This document shows, one piece after another, positions 50,394-58,640 of a stretch of 64,000 nt of DNA. The DNA lies in assembly GCA_041908445.1 (NCBI GenBank), contig JAYRFK010000008.1, forward strand, positions 124,001 through 188,000, in the 5' to 3' direction. Position 1 is the stretch's first letter, and each line of letters starts with the position of its first letter. The notes below the pieces were generated by a model. It made no database searches. It saw only the letters and a program-made list of their open reading frames with translations, and was not told the origin of the DNA. This DNA comes from JAEUJM01 sp041908445. GTDB lineage: Bacteria; Actinomycetota; Acidimicrobiia; Acidimicrobiales; DATDAH01. Made by a program: the position numbers and the translations under genes.

Positions 50394-50411
50394 TCTCGCC
50401 GGCGGCGTCGG

Positions 50412-52103
50412 TCACGCCGGCGCGGTGGCCACCTTCCAGACCGGGAGGGGCTGGCGGAGGCCCTTGAGGTCGACCTCGCCGAGGTAGGCGAGGGGGAAGT
50501 CGCCGGGCAGGCGATCGCGCGTGCCGGGGCCGAGCACGATCTCGCCGGGCGCCCCGATGCCCTCGAGGCGGGCGGCCACGTTCACGGTGTTGCCCAGCAC
50601 CGTGTAGTCGACCCGGCGGCTGCTGCCCACGTCGCCCACCACGACGGGGCCGCTGTTCAGGGCGATGCGGACCTCCACCGGCCGGGCGCCCTCGCCGACG
50701 CGGGCCTGGTTCCAGCCCACGACCCGGTGGCGCAGGTCGAGCGCGGCCCGCAGCGCCTGTTCAGCGTGGTCGTGGGCCGGGACCGGCGCGCCGAAGAAGG
50801 CCATGACCGCGTCGCCGATGAACTTGTCGAGGGTGCCGCCGTGGGCGAACACGGCCTCGACCGCCTCGGTGAAGAACCCGTCGAGCAGCCGGGCCAGGCC
50901 GTCGGGGGTGAGCTCCTGGGACAGGCTGGTGAAGCCCACGAGGTCGGCGAACAGGACGGTCACGTCGGCCTGGCGCAGGCGGGCGGCGCCGTCGGCCCCG
51001 TCCTGGGTGGCCAGGGCCTCGATCATGGCGGGGGAGTGGTAGCGCTCCAGGTGGCGCCGGGCCTCGCGCTCGCGCTCGGCCTCCTGGGCGTGGTGCAGCG
51101 CCCGGACGGCGATGGCGAGGTTGTTGGCCATGGCCGTGAGCAGGTCGAGCGCCGACCCCGTGAAGTTGCCGGTCGTGAGCAGCGAGTCGACGTAGATGAC
51201 GCCGGCCACCTCGTCGCCCGTCCACAACGGCGCGCAGAGGGCGGCGCGGATGTGGTGGGCCATCATCGACCGGCTCGCCAAACGGGCGTCGAGGGTGACG
51301 TCGCCGGTGCTGAGCGCGACCCGCTCGTCGAGCACGCGACGGACGATGCTCCAGGCGATCGGCAGGTCGCCCTCTGGGTGCTCGACGCGGTCGCGGATGC
51401 GGGCCACGCGGTGGCGCAGCTCGCCGTCCTCGTCGGCCAACAGGACCCAGCCGCGGTCGATCGGCAGGGCCGCGAACGCGGCATCGAGGGTGCGCCGGGC
51501 CGCCTCGTCCTCGTCCGCCGCGGTGCGCAGGTCGGCGGCCAGCCGGGTCAGGTGGCCGACCGCCAGCGCGGTGAAGGCGTGGTCATCGGGGGCCGCCGGG
51601 GTCGCGGCGGTGCCGGCGGGGGCGACGGTGCCGGGCACCGGCGGCGGCGTCGTGGCCAGGCCGGCGGGGTCGAACCCCATCGACGTGGCGAAGTCGTCGA
51701 TGGTGCGCACGAGGGACGCCGCGGGCGTCCACGGCCCGTCGGCGGCGGCGCCGTCCGCAGCGTCGGCGTCCTCGACGGCGGTGTCCTCCGGCGGCGGTGG
51801 CTCGGCGTCAGCGGGTGGATCGGCACCCTCGACCCGGAACTCGACGGTGCCGATGGTGACCACGTCGCCGGCGCCGAGATCCACCTCGTCCGCCACCAGT
51901 CCGTTCACGAGCACCCCGTAGCGGCTCTCCAGGTCGCGGATCCACCAGCGGTCGCCTTCGTGGAGGACGACGGCGTGGTGGCTCGAGGTCACCCGGTCGG
52001 TGAGCACCACGTCGTTGTCGGGGTCGCGCCCGAGTGTGGTCTCGGCGCGGTCGAGCACGATGCGGTGCTCGACCCCGTCGATCACCCCCTGCAGCGCCAA
52101 CAC
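50412..52103 (-). CDS. FHA-GAF-adenylate cyclase (class III)
   Basis: The 563-aa protein combines an N-terminal FHA domain (GRDPDNDVVL; Ser40 and His43 of the SxxH motif), a Pro/Ala/Asp-rich linker and a GAF domain (about 185-335). A class III cyclase domain ends it (about 380-560). Metal aspartates are D387 (LFADLVGFTS) and D431 (GDAVMAFFG); K427 and D499 are the adenine-specifying pair, and N508 and R512 the transition-state pair. A phosphothreonine signal read by FHA could thus control cAMP production, possibly through a Ser/Thr kinase such as the one at 17249-18793. There is no membrane segment. GTG is the start, 6 bases after a TACGCT box. Confidence 0.88.
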   Translation of the reverse strand: MLALQGVIDGVEHRIVLDRAETTLGRDPDNDVVLTDRVTSSHHAVVLHEGDRWWIRDLESRYGVLVNGLVADEVDLGAGDVVTIGTVEFRVEGADPPADAEPPPPEDTAVEDADAADGAAADGPWTPAASLVRTIDDFATSMGFDPAGLATTPPPVPGTVAPAGTAATPAAPDDHAFTALAVGHLTRLAADLRTAADEDEAARRTLDAAFAALPIDRGWVLLADEDGELRHRVARIRDRVEHPEGDLPIAWSIVRRVLDERVALSTGDVTLDARLASRSMMAHHIRAALCAPLWTGDEVAGVIYVDSLLTTGNFTGSALDLLTAMANNLAIAVRALHHAQEAEREREARRHLERYHSPAMIEALATQDGADGAARLRQADVTVLFADLVGFTSLSQELTPDGLARLLDGFFTEAVEAVFAHGGTLDKFIGDAVMAFFGAPVPAHDHAEQALRAALDLRHRVVGWNQARVGEGARPVEVRIALNSGPVVVGDVGSSRRVDYTVLGNTVNVAARLEGIGAPGEIVLGPGTRDRLPGDFPLAYLGEVDLKGLRQPLPVWKVATAPA

Positions 52104-52109
52104 GGCGTC

Positions 52110-52115
52110 AGCGTA
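52110..52115 (-). promoter_or_regulatory. -10 element TACGCT for the cyclase gene
   Basis: TACGCT on the minus strand ends 6 bases before the GTG, so the cyclase mRNA is probably leaderless. Confidence 0.5.
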
Positions 52116-52165
52116 GGTGCGCGCGTCGACGCCCCGCGGACGGCGTCGGGGCCGGGTGGGGTCGG

Positions 52166-52990
52166 CTAGATGCCGTCAGCGACGCCGAGGAGCCGGGCGC
52201 GGGTCACGGCCCGCATGCCCCGGGTGAGGCCCAGGAGGGCGATGATCCACGCCACCGCGCCGATCCAGACCGACGCCGAGCCCGCCCCGAAGAGGGCACC
52301 GGTCGACTGGCTGTAGGCGACCATGATCAGCGGCAGGGTCACCAGGCCGGAGGCCTGCTGGGCGGCGGCGGTGCTCTTGACCCGGGCGGAGAGCCGCAGC
52401 ACGAGCGACAGGGTCAGGGCCAGGAACGGGGGCACGACCCAGAGCATCAGGATCCACCACTGCTTCGTCGGGAAGAACCAGCCGCCGACCTCGGGGCCGA
52501 CGATGAGGTTCACCACGAGCGAGTACACGCCGAAGCCCACCAGGGTCGTGAGGTAGCCCGGGATGAGGCTGGCGATGAGCTTGCCGAGGTAGATCTCCTT
52601 CACGTCGGCGGGGGAGTGGGCGAGGAACTCGCCGGTGCCCCGCTCGCGCTCGCCGACGATGGTGGCGGCGCCGACCGCGGTGGAGATGGTCAGGGGGACG
52701 ACCACCGCGACCGGTGCGAAGAGGTACACGGCCATGGCGTAGGACGAGCGGCCGGCGGGGCTGTCGCCCTGGATGGCCTGCTGCGCCTGCTGGGGGAGCA
52801 CCTCGAGCGCGTTGGACAGCTGCTGCACGGCGTTGATGTCGCCGACCCGGGTGATGGCGAGCAGCAGGATCGTCGGGACCACGAAGAAGAAGATCGACCC
52901 GAGGATGCCCATGGGCATCCAGAAGTCCTTGGCCTGGATGAGCTGGCGCAGGTCGGTGCGGGCGACCGTGCGGACGCGACCCCAGTTCAT
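52166..52990 (-). CDS. ABC-2 type transporter permease
   Basis: The 274-aa membrane protein has about six helices. A first helix follows DLRQLIQAKDFWMPMGILGS, and a large external loop follows that helix (INAVQQLSNALEVLPQQAQQAIQGD). The cytoplasmic ERERGTGEFLAHSPADVKEIYLGKLIAS is the hallmark coupling segment of ABC-2/NatB-like exporters. It is encoded with the ATPase by an ATGA overlap, so the pair forms one exporter, substrate unknown (drug, lipid, antibiotic or Na+). The two genes face ruvC across a short gap. Confidence 0.82.
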   Translation of the reverse strand: MNWGRVRTVARTDLRQLIQAKDFWMPMGILGSIFFFVVPTILLLAITRVGDINAVQQLSNALEVLPQQAQQAIQGDSPAGRSSYAMAVYLFAPVAVVVPLTISTAVGAATIVGERERGTGEFLAHSPADVKEIYLGKLIASLIPGYLTTLVGFGVYSLVVNLIVGPEVGGWFFPTKQWWILMLWVVPPFLALTLSLVLRLSARVKSTAAAQQASGLVTLPLIMVAYSQSTGALFGAGSASVWIGAVAWIIALLGLTRGMRAVTRARLLGVADGI

Positions 52991-54033
52991 GCCGCCACCT
53001 CCTCGGTGCCGGTCGTGCCGTGGCCCTGCTTCTCGGAGAAGGCGTGGCGGCCGTCGCGGACGGCGAAGTAGAGGTCCTCGAGCGAGGGGACGTGCGGCTC
53101 CACCCGGGTGACCCGCACGCCGGCCTGGGCGAGGGCGAACACGACCTCGGGGACCCGGGCCAGGTCGTCGAGCTGCACGGTGGCGCCGCCGGCGCCCGAG
53201 CCCGAGGCGGCGAGGCCCCGGTCGTCGCGCTCGTAGGTGACCACGCCGTCCAGGCCGGCGACGAGGTCGAGGCCGGCGGGGTCCTCGGCGTCGAGCCGCA
53301 CCACGAGGTGCGGCCAGAACCGCTTGGTGAGCTCGTCGGGGGAGCCGGCGATCAGGTCGGTGCCACCGTCGAGGACGACGACCTTCTCCGCGAGGCCCTC
53401 GGCCTCGAGGAGCAGGTGGGTGCACATGATGACGGTGGAGCCCGTGTCGGCCATCTCGCGGATGAGCTCGAGCACGGCGTGCGAGGACTCGGGGTCGAGG
53501 CCGGAGGTGGGCTCGTCGAAGAGCAGCAGGTCGGGGCCGTGCATGACCGACCGGGCCAGCGCCAGGCGGGTCTTCATGCCCGTGGAGTAGCCGCCCACCT
53601 GCTGGTCGAGGGCGTCGTCGATCCCGAACCGGGCGGCCGACTCGCGGATCGCCGTCGCCGCGGCGTCACCGCGGCCCAACCCGTAGAGCTCGGCGGCGTA
53701 GCCGAGGTTGTCCCACCCGCTGAGCCGGTCGTAGAGGGCGGGCTTGGCCGACACCACGCCGCAGCGGGTGCGCACCGCCTCGCCGTCGACCGTCGGGTCG
53801 AGGCCGAACACCCGCACCTCGCCCTCGTCGGGGTTCAGCGCGCCCGTGATCATGCGGATCGCGGTGGTCTTCCCGGCCCCGTTGGGGCCGAGCAGGACGG
53901 TGATGCTGTGCGCCGGGGCGACCAGGGTCAGGTCGTCGAGGGCCCTCACCTCGCCGAAGCCCCGAGAGACCGAGCGCAGCTCGACGGCGGGGCCCGACCC
54001 GGTGGCGTCGGGGGGTGTGGCGTCGGAGGTCAC
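52987..54033 (-). CDS. ABC-2 type transporter ATP-binding protein
   Basis: The 348-aa ATPase has Walker A GPNGAGKTTAIRMITGALNPDEG, the signature YSTGMKTRLALARSVMHG, Walker B LLLFDEPTSGLDP and the H-loop CTHLLLEAE. It resembles NatA/drug-resistance ATPases, with an extra C-terminal domain of about 110 residues that ends EPSLEDLYFAV-like. GTG at 54033 is chosen as the first start after an upstream Pro/Ala-rich stretch; a longer frame to 54114 is less likely. It is coupled to the permease by ATGA and is divergent from ruvC. Confidence 0.82.
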   Translation of the reverse strand: MTSDATPPDATGSGPAVELRSVSRGFGEVRALDDLTLVAPAHSITVLLGPNGAGKTTAIRMITGALNPDEGEVRVFGLDPTVDGEAVRTRCGVVSAKPALYDRLSGWDNLGYAAELYGLGRGDAAATAIRESAARFGIDDALDQQVGGYSTGMKTRLALARSVMHGPDLLLFDEPTSGLDPESSHAVLELIREMADTGSTVIMCTHLLLEAEGLAEKVVVLDGGTDLIAGSPDELTKRFWPHLVVRLDAEDPAGLDLVAGLDGVVTYERDDRGLAASGSGAGGATVQLDDLARVPEVVFALAQAGVRVTRVEPHVPSLEDLYFAVRDGRHAFSEKQGHGTTGTEEVAA

Positions 54034-54103
54034 GGGGGTTCCATCGGCACGCCGGTACGGGGCTGTAGCCGGAGGGGTCCGCCACCGGTGGGCGCGGGGC
54101 CGG

Positions 54104-54109
54104 TAGCCT
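54104..54109 (+). promoter_or_regulatory. -10 element TAGCCT for ruvC
   Basis: TAGCCT ends 9 bases before the ruvC ATG, so the transcript would have at most a few leader bases. No SOS box is evident in the short gap. Confidence 0.45.
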
Positions 54110-54118
54110 TGCAAACGT

Positions 54119-54619
54119 ATGTTCGTACTCGGGATCGACCCCGGCCTGTCCCGCTGCGGCTACGGGTGCGTCGAGGCGCGCCCCGAGGGCCCGCGGGCGG
54201 TGGCCATCGGCGTGATCACCACACCACCGACCGATCCGCTGCCCGAGCGCCTCGCCGAGCTCCAGGGCGAGCTGCGGGCGCTGCTGGCCGAGCTCCGCCC
54301 CGACACGGTGGCGGTCGAGCGGGTGTTCTTCCAGGTCAACGTCCGCACCGCGATGTCGGTCGGCCAGGCCAGCGGCCTGGCCATGGCCGAGGCGGTGGCG
54401 GCCGGGTGCGAGGTCGTGCAGTACACCCCGAACCAGGTGAAGGAGGCGGTGGCCGGCCACGGCGCCGCGGACAAGGAGCAGGTGCAGACGATGGTCCAGA
54501 CGCTGCTCGGGCTGGCGGCGCCGCCCCGGCCCGCCGACGCCGCCGACGCCGCGGCGCTCGCACTGTGCCACCTCGCCCACGAGCCCACCCGGCGGGCGGT
54601 CGCCCGGGCCTCCCGATGA
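54119..54619 (+). CDS. ruvC: Holliday junction endonuclease RuvC
   Basis: The 166-aa protein has the RuvC acidic residues in FVLGIDPGLSRCGYG (Asp7), VAVERVFF and DAADAAALALCHL, and the NVRTAMSVGQASGLAMAEA segment. It cuts Holliday junctions in homologous recombination. The stop overlaps the ruvA start as ATGA. Length is usual for the family. Confidence 0.95.
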   Translation: MFVLGIDPGLSRCGYGCVEARPEGPRAVAIGVITTPPTDPLPERLAELQGELRALLAELRPDTVAVERVFFQVNVRTAMSVGQASGLAMAEAVAAGCEVVQYTPNQVKEAVAGHGAADKEQVQTMVQTLLGLAAPPRPADAADAAALALCHLAHEPTRRAVARASR

Positions 54620-55224
54620 TCGGGTCGCTGCGGGGCACCCTGCTCGACCGCGGCGTCGGGGGGGCGGAGCTGCTCGTCGAGGTCGCCGGCGTCGGGTACC
54701 GGGTCACGGTGGCCCCCGCCACCGCGGTCGCGGTGGGTGAGGTCGGTGACGAGGTGTTCCTGCACGTCCACCACCACTTCCGCGAGGACGACCAGACGCT
54801 CTACGGCTTCCCCACCCGCGAGGAGCGGGTCTGCTTCGAGGCGCTGCTGGGCGCCCACGGGGTCGGCCCCGCCCTGGCCCTCGCGATCCTGTCGGTCCAC
54901 GACCCGGCTGGCCTCCAGCAGGTGCTGGCCGACGACGACCTCGACGCGCTCTGCCTCGTCCCGGGCGTGGGCCGCAAGACCGCCACCCGCCTGCTCATGG
55001 AGCTCAAGTCCCGCCTCGACCTCGGCGACCTCGACCTCACCCGGCTCGAGGGCGGTGGCGAGGCGGCCCCGACCTCCTCGCGCAAGGACGTGCACGACGC
55101 CCTCGAGGGGCTGGGCTACGGCCCCGACGAGATCCGCGAGGTCCTCCGGGACCTCCCGCAGGAGGGTGACTCCTCGCTGCTGCTGCGCCTCGCCCTCCAG
55201 CGCCTGGCGGTCGCCCGCACGTGA
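54616..55224 (+). CDS. ruvA: Holliday junction branch-migration protein RuvA
   Basis: The 202-aa protein has the N-terminal OB domain (MIGSLRGTLLDRGVGGAELLVEVAGVGYRV), helix-hairpin-helix motifs (LLGAHGVGPALALAIL and LVPGVGRKTATRLLMELKSRL) and the C-terminal RuvB-binding domain (VHDALEGLGYGPDEIREVL). It tetramerises on junction DNA and loads RuvB. It overlaps both neighbours by four bases. Confidence 0.95.
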   Translation: MIGSLRGTLLDRGVGGAELLVEVAGVGYRVTVAPATAVAVGEVGDEVFLHVHHHFREDDQTLYGFPTREERVCFEALLGAHGVGPALALAILSVHDPAGLQQVLADDDLDALCLVPGVGRKTATRLLMELKSRLDLGDLDLTRLEGGGEAAPTSSRKDVHDALEGLGYGPDEIREVLRDLPQEGDSSLLLRLALQRLAVART

Positions 55225-56273
55225 GGGAGGAGCTGCTGGCGCCGCAGGCCACCGAGGAGGACGTCGCCGACGAGGTCGGGCTGCGCCCGCGCACGCTCGA
55301 CGAGTTCGTCGGCCAACGCGAGCTGAAGGAGCGCCTCCACGTCATCCTCGAAGCCGCCCGCAAGCGGGGCCAGGCCGCCGACCACCTCCTCTTCGCCGGC
55401 CCGCCCGGCCTCGGCAAGACCACGCTGTCGGGCATCGTCGCCACCGAGATGGGGGTGGGGATGCACGTCACCTCCGGACCGGCCCTCGAGCGGGCGGGCG
55501 ACCTCGCCGCCATCCTCACCAAGCTCGAGGAGGGCGACGTCCTCTTCATCGACGAGATCCACCGGCTCTCACGCGCCGTCGAAGAGGTGCTCTACCCGGC
55601 CATGGAGGACTTCCAGCTCGACATCGTGCTGGGCAAGGGTCCCGCGGCCCGGTCCATCCGGCTCGACCTGCCCCGCTTCACGCTCGTGGGCGCCACCACC
55701 CGCACGGGGCTCATCACCGGGCCGCTCCGCGACCGCTTCGGCCTCGTGGCCCGGCTCGACTACTACGACGCCGAGGACCTCGACGCCATCGTCGGGCGCA
55801 CCGCCGAGATCCTCGGGGTGCCCATCGACGCCGACGGCCGGCACGAGATCGCCACCCGCTCCCGGGGCACCCCGCGCATCGCCAACCGCCTCCTGCGCCG
55901 GGTGCGCGACTTCGCCGAGGTGCGGGCCGACGGCGCCATCGACGCCGCCACCGCCCACGACGGCCTGGCGCTGTTCGGCGTGGACGACCTCGGCCTCGAC
56001 AAGGTCGACCGGGCCATCCTCACCGCCATCTGCGGGCACTTCGGCGGCGGCCCGGTGGGCCTCAAGACCCTCGCCATCAGCGTCGGCGAGCCCACCGAGA
56101 CCGTCGAGGACGTCTACGAGCCGTTCCTCATCCAGCAGGGCCTGCTCATGCGCACGCCCCAGGGGCGCACCGTCACCCCGGCCGCCTGGCGCCACCTCGG
56201 GCTGGCCGTGCCCCCACCGTCGCGCACGGGCGCGCCGCCGCCGGGGCTCTTCGACGACGGACCGCCGCTGTAG
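55221..56273 (+). CDS. ruvB: Holliday junction helicase RuvB
   Basis: The 350-aa AAA+ ATPase has Walker A GPPGLGKTTLSG, Walker B DVLFIDEIHRLSRAVEEVLYPAMEDFQLD, the sensor VGATTRTGLITGPLRDRFG and a C-terminal winged-helix region (HFGGGPVGLKTLAISVGEPTETVEDVYEPFLIQQGL). GTG overlaps the ruvA TGA. The TAG stop itself forms the first bases of a TAGCCT -10 box for the next gene. Confidence 0.95.
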   Translation: MREELLAPQATEEDVADEVGLRPRTLDEFVGQRELKERLHVILEAARKRGQAADHLLFAGPPGLGKTTLSGIVATEMGVGMHVTSGPALERAGDLAAILTKLEEGDVLFIDEIHRLSRAVEEVLYPAMEDFQLDIVLGKGPAARSIRLDLPRFTLVGATTRTGLITGPLRDRFGLVARLDYYDAEDLDAIVGRTAEILGVPIDADGRHEIATRSRGTPRIANRLLRRVRDFAEVRADGAIDAATAHDGLALFGVDDLGLDKVDRAILTAICGHFGGGPVGLKTLAISVGEPTETVEDVYEPFLIQQGLLMRTPQGRTVTPAAWRHLGLAVPPPSRTGAPPPGLFDDGPPL

Positions 56274-56276
56274 CCT
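56271..56276 (+). promoter_or_regulatory. -10 element TAGCCT for the GCS2 ligase gene
   Basis: The box contains the ruvB stop codon and ends 7 bases before CTG at 56284. The same hexamer and spacing occur before pimA, which supports leaderless initiation at this CTG. Confidence 0.4.
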
Positions 56277-56283
56277 CGGCGTC

Positions 56284-57429
56284 CTGCACATCGACTTCAA
56301 CAGCTCAACGGGCCCCAGCCTGGGGGTCGAGGTCGAGTACGAGCTCGTCGACCGCGACACCCGCCAGCTCTCCAGCGCCGCCTCGGCGATCCTGGACGAG
56401 ATCGGCGCGGGCCACCCCGGGGGTGAGCACCCCAAGGCCAAGCACGAGCTGTTCGAGTGCACGATCGAGGTCATCACCGGGATCTGCCAGACGGTCGCCG
56501 AGGCCAAGGTCGACCTGAGCGGCACCCTCGCCGAGGTCCAGCGCTGCGCCGATGCCCGGGGCCTTGCCCTGGTCTGCTCGGGCACCCATCCCTTCTCGGA
56601 CTGGCGGGACCAGACCGTCACCGACAACGCCCGCTACCACACCCTCATGGACGAGATGGCGTGGATGGCCCAGCGCCTGCAGATCTTCGGCGTCCACTTC
56701 CACGTCGGGGTGCGCTCGCCGGAGAAGGCGGTGGCGATCGCCAACGCCCTCGCCGGCTACATCCCCCACCTGCTGGCCCTCTCCGCCTCGAGCCCGTACT
56801 CCGAGGGCCACGACACCGGCCTCGCCTCGAGTCGGAGCAAGATCTTCGAGGGCCTCCCCACCGCCGGCCTCCCCGAGCAGATCGCCGACTGGCAGGAGTT
56901 CGAGCAGTTCATGGAGACGCTGGTGTCGGCCGAGGCCATCGGCACGGTCCGCGAGGTCTGGTGGGACATCCGCCCCCACCCGGACTTCGGCACCGTGGAG
57001 CTGCGCATGTGCGACGGCATCCCGACGCTCCGCGAGGTCGCGGCGCTGGCCGCGCTGGCCCAGTCCCTCGTGCACTGGTTCGACACGATGCACGACCGCG
57101 GCTACCAACTGCCTGTGCACCGCGAATGGGTCCTGCGGCAGAACAAGTGGCGAGCGGCCCGCCACGGCCTCGAGGCCTCGCTCATCATCGACGACGAGGG
57201 CTCGACCCGCCCGGTGAAGGAGGTCATCGCCGAGCTGCTCGACGAGCTGCACCCCATCGCCACCCGCCTGGGCTGCACCGACGAGCTCAAGGACGTCCAC
57301 CAGATCCTCGACCGGGGCGCGAGCTACGAGCGTCAACGTCGGGTGTACGCCGAGCAGGGCTCGCTCGTCGCGGTGGTCGACGCCCTCGCCCACGAGCTCG
57401 TCACCGACGAGCCGGGAGCCCGCCCGTGA
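56284..57429 (+). CDS. Carboxylate-amine ligase (GCS2/YbdK family), probable CTG start
   Basis: The product of about 381 aa matches GCS2/YbdK glutamate-cysteine ligase-like enzymes along its whole length: GVEVEYELVDRDTRQLSSAA, KHELFECTIEVITGICQTV, SGTHPFSDWRDQTVTDNARY, GVHFHVGVRS, SSPYSEGHDTGLASSRSKIF and WWDIRPHPDFGTVELRMCD. The first ATG, GTG or TTG in frame is at 56647, which would remove about 120 conserved residues with catalytic glutamates. Homology reaches back to HIDF at 56287, directly after a CTG placed 7 bases from a -10 box. Such ligases join an amino acid to a carboxylate using ATP; the physiological substrate is unknown. The M20 peptidase gene follows with a GTGA overlap. Confidence 0.85.
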   Translation: MHIDFNSSTGPSLGVEVEYELVDRDTRQLSSAASAILDEIGAGHPGGEHPKAKHELFECTIEVITGICQTVAEAKVDLSGTLAEVQRCADARGLALVCSGTHPFSDWRDQTVTDNARYHTLMDEMAWMAQRLQIFGVHFHVGVRSPEKAVAIANALAGYIPHLLALSASSPYSEGHDTGLASSRSKIFEGLPTAGLPEQIADWQEFEQFMETLVSAEAIGTVREVWWDIRPHPDFGTVELRMCDGIPTLREVAALAALAQSLVHWFDTMHDRGYQLPVHREWVLRQNKWRAARHGLEASLIIDDEGSTRPVKEVIAELLDELHPIATRLGCTDELKDVHQILDRGASYERQRRVYAEQGSLVAVVDALAHELVTDEPGARP

Positions 57430-58640
57430 GCTACGACCCCGCCCACCTCGACGAGCGCCTCGACAAGTTCCTCGCGGCCCACGAGGACGAGCTCGTCGCC
57501 TTCCGGCGCCAGCTCCACGCCCACCCCGAGCTGTCCTGGGAGGAGCACCAGACCACCGCGCTGCTGCACTCGCGGCTGGCGGTGGCCGACCTCGAGCCCC
57601 AGCCACTCGAGACCGAGACCGGCCTCGTGCTCGACCTCGGCGACCCCGGGGCCGGGCCGACGGTCGCGCTCCGGGCCGACATCGACGCCCTGCCGCTCGA
57701 CGACGAGAAGGACGTGCCCTACCGCAGCACCGTGCCCGGCGTGTGCCATGCCTGCGGCCACGACGTGCACACCACGATCCTCCTCGGGGCCACGCTCCTG
57801 CTCGCCGAGCTCCTGCCCGACCTCGACCCCGCGGGTCGTGTGCGCCTGCTCTTCCAGCCCGCCGAGGAGGCCATGCCCGGCGGCGCCGACCGCCTGGCGC
57901 CGACCGCGGTCATGGACGACGTCGACGTCATCTACGCGCTCCACTGCGACCCCTCGCTCGACGTCGGCAAGGTCGGCATGCGGGTGGGCCCGATCACCGC
58001 GGCCGCCGACCGCATCACCATCCGCCTCCACGGCCCCGGCGGCCACACCGCCCGGCCCCACCTCACCGCCGACCTCGTGCACATCGCCGGGCGCATCATC
58101 TGCGACCTGCCCGCCGGCTTCACCAAGCTCACCGACCTGCGCGACGCTCCGACCCTGGTGTTCGGCATGGTGCAGAGCGGCCACGCCCCCAATGTGATCC
58201 CGTCCACGGCGGTCCTCGGGGCGACCCTGCGCTCGCAGGGGCGGGGCACGTGGGACGACGCCCCCGAGATCGTCGAGCGCCTCCTCGCCTCGATCATCGA
58301 CCCCTTCGGCGCCACCTGGGAGATGGACTACGTCCGCGGCTCCCCGCCGACGGACAACGACGCCCGCGCCACCGGGGTGTTCGCGGACGCGGCGCGCGCG
58401 GCCCTCGGCCCCGACGCGGTCGTCCCGACCGCCCAGAGCGTGGGCAACGAGGACTTCTCCTGGCTGCTCGAGCGCGCCCCCGGCTCGTACGCCCGCCTCG
58501 GCGTGCGCCCGCCGGCGGCCACCGAGCGCCGCGACCTGCACGCCAGCACCTTCGACGTGGACGAGTCGGCCATCGGCCTCGGGGTGCGGTTGCTCACCCA
58601 CACCGCCCTGCAGGCCCTCGATGCGTACGGGGATGCCTGA
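57426..58640 (+). CDS. M20 family amidohydrolase (IAA-amino acid hydrolase-like)
   Basis: The 404-aa protein is an M20D peptidase/amidohydrolase: FRRQLHAHPELSWEEHQTT, ALRADIDALPLDDEKDVPYRSTVPGVCHACGHDVHTTILLG (the metal cysteine and histidines), LLFQPAEEAMPGGA and a late SVGNEDFSWLLE. Its members hydrolyse N-acyl or N-aryl amino acids with two metals. It overlaps the preceding ligase by GTGA and the queA gene by a few bases, so ligase and hydrolase may act on the same type of amide bond. Substrate is not determined. Confidence 0.85.
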   Translation: MSYDPAHLDERLDKFLAAHEDELVAFRRQLHAHPELSWEEHQTTALLHSRLAVADLEPQPLETETGLVLDLGDPGAGPTVALRADIDALPLDDEKDVPYRSTVPGVCHACGHDVHTTILLGATLLLAELLPDLDPAGRVRLLFQPAEEAMPGGADRLAPTAVMDDVDVIYALHCDPSLDVGKVGMRVGPITAAADRITIRLHGPGGHTARPHLTADLVHIAGRIICDLPAGFTKLTDLRDAPTLVFGMVQSGHAPNVIPSTAVLGATLRSQGRGTWDDAPEIVERLLASIIDPFGATWEMDYVRGSPPTDNDARATGVFADAARAALGPDAVVPTAQSVGNEDFSWLLERAPGSYARLGVRPPAATERRDLHASTFDVDESAIGLGVRLLTHTALQALDAYGDA

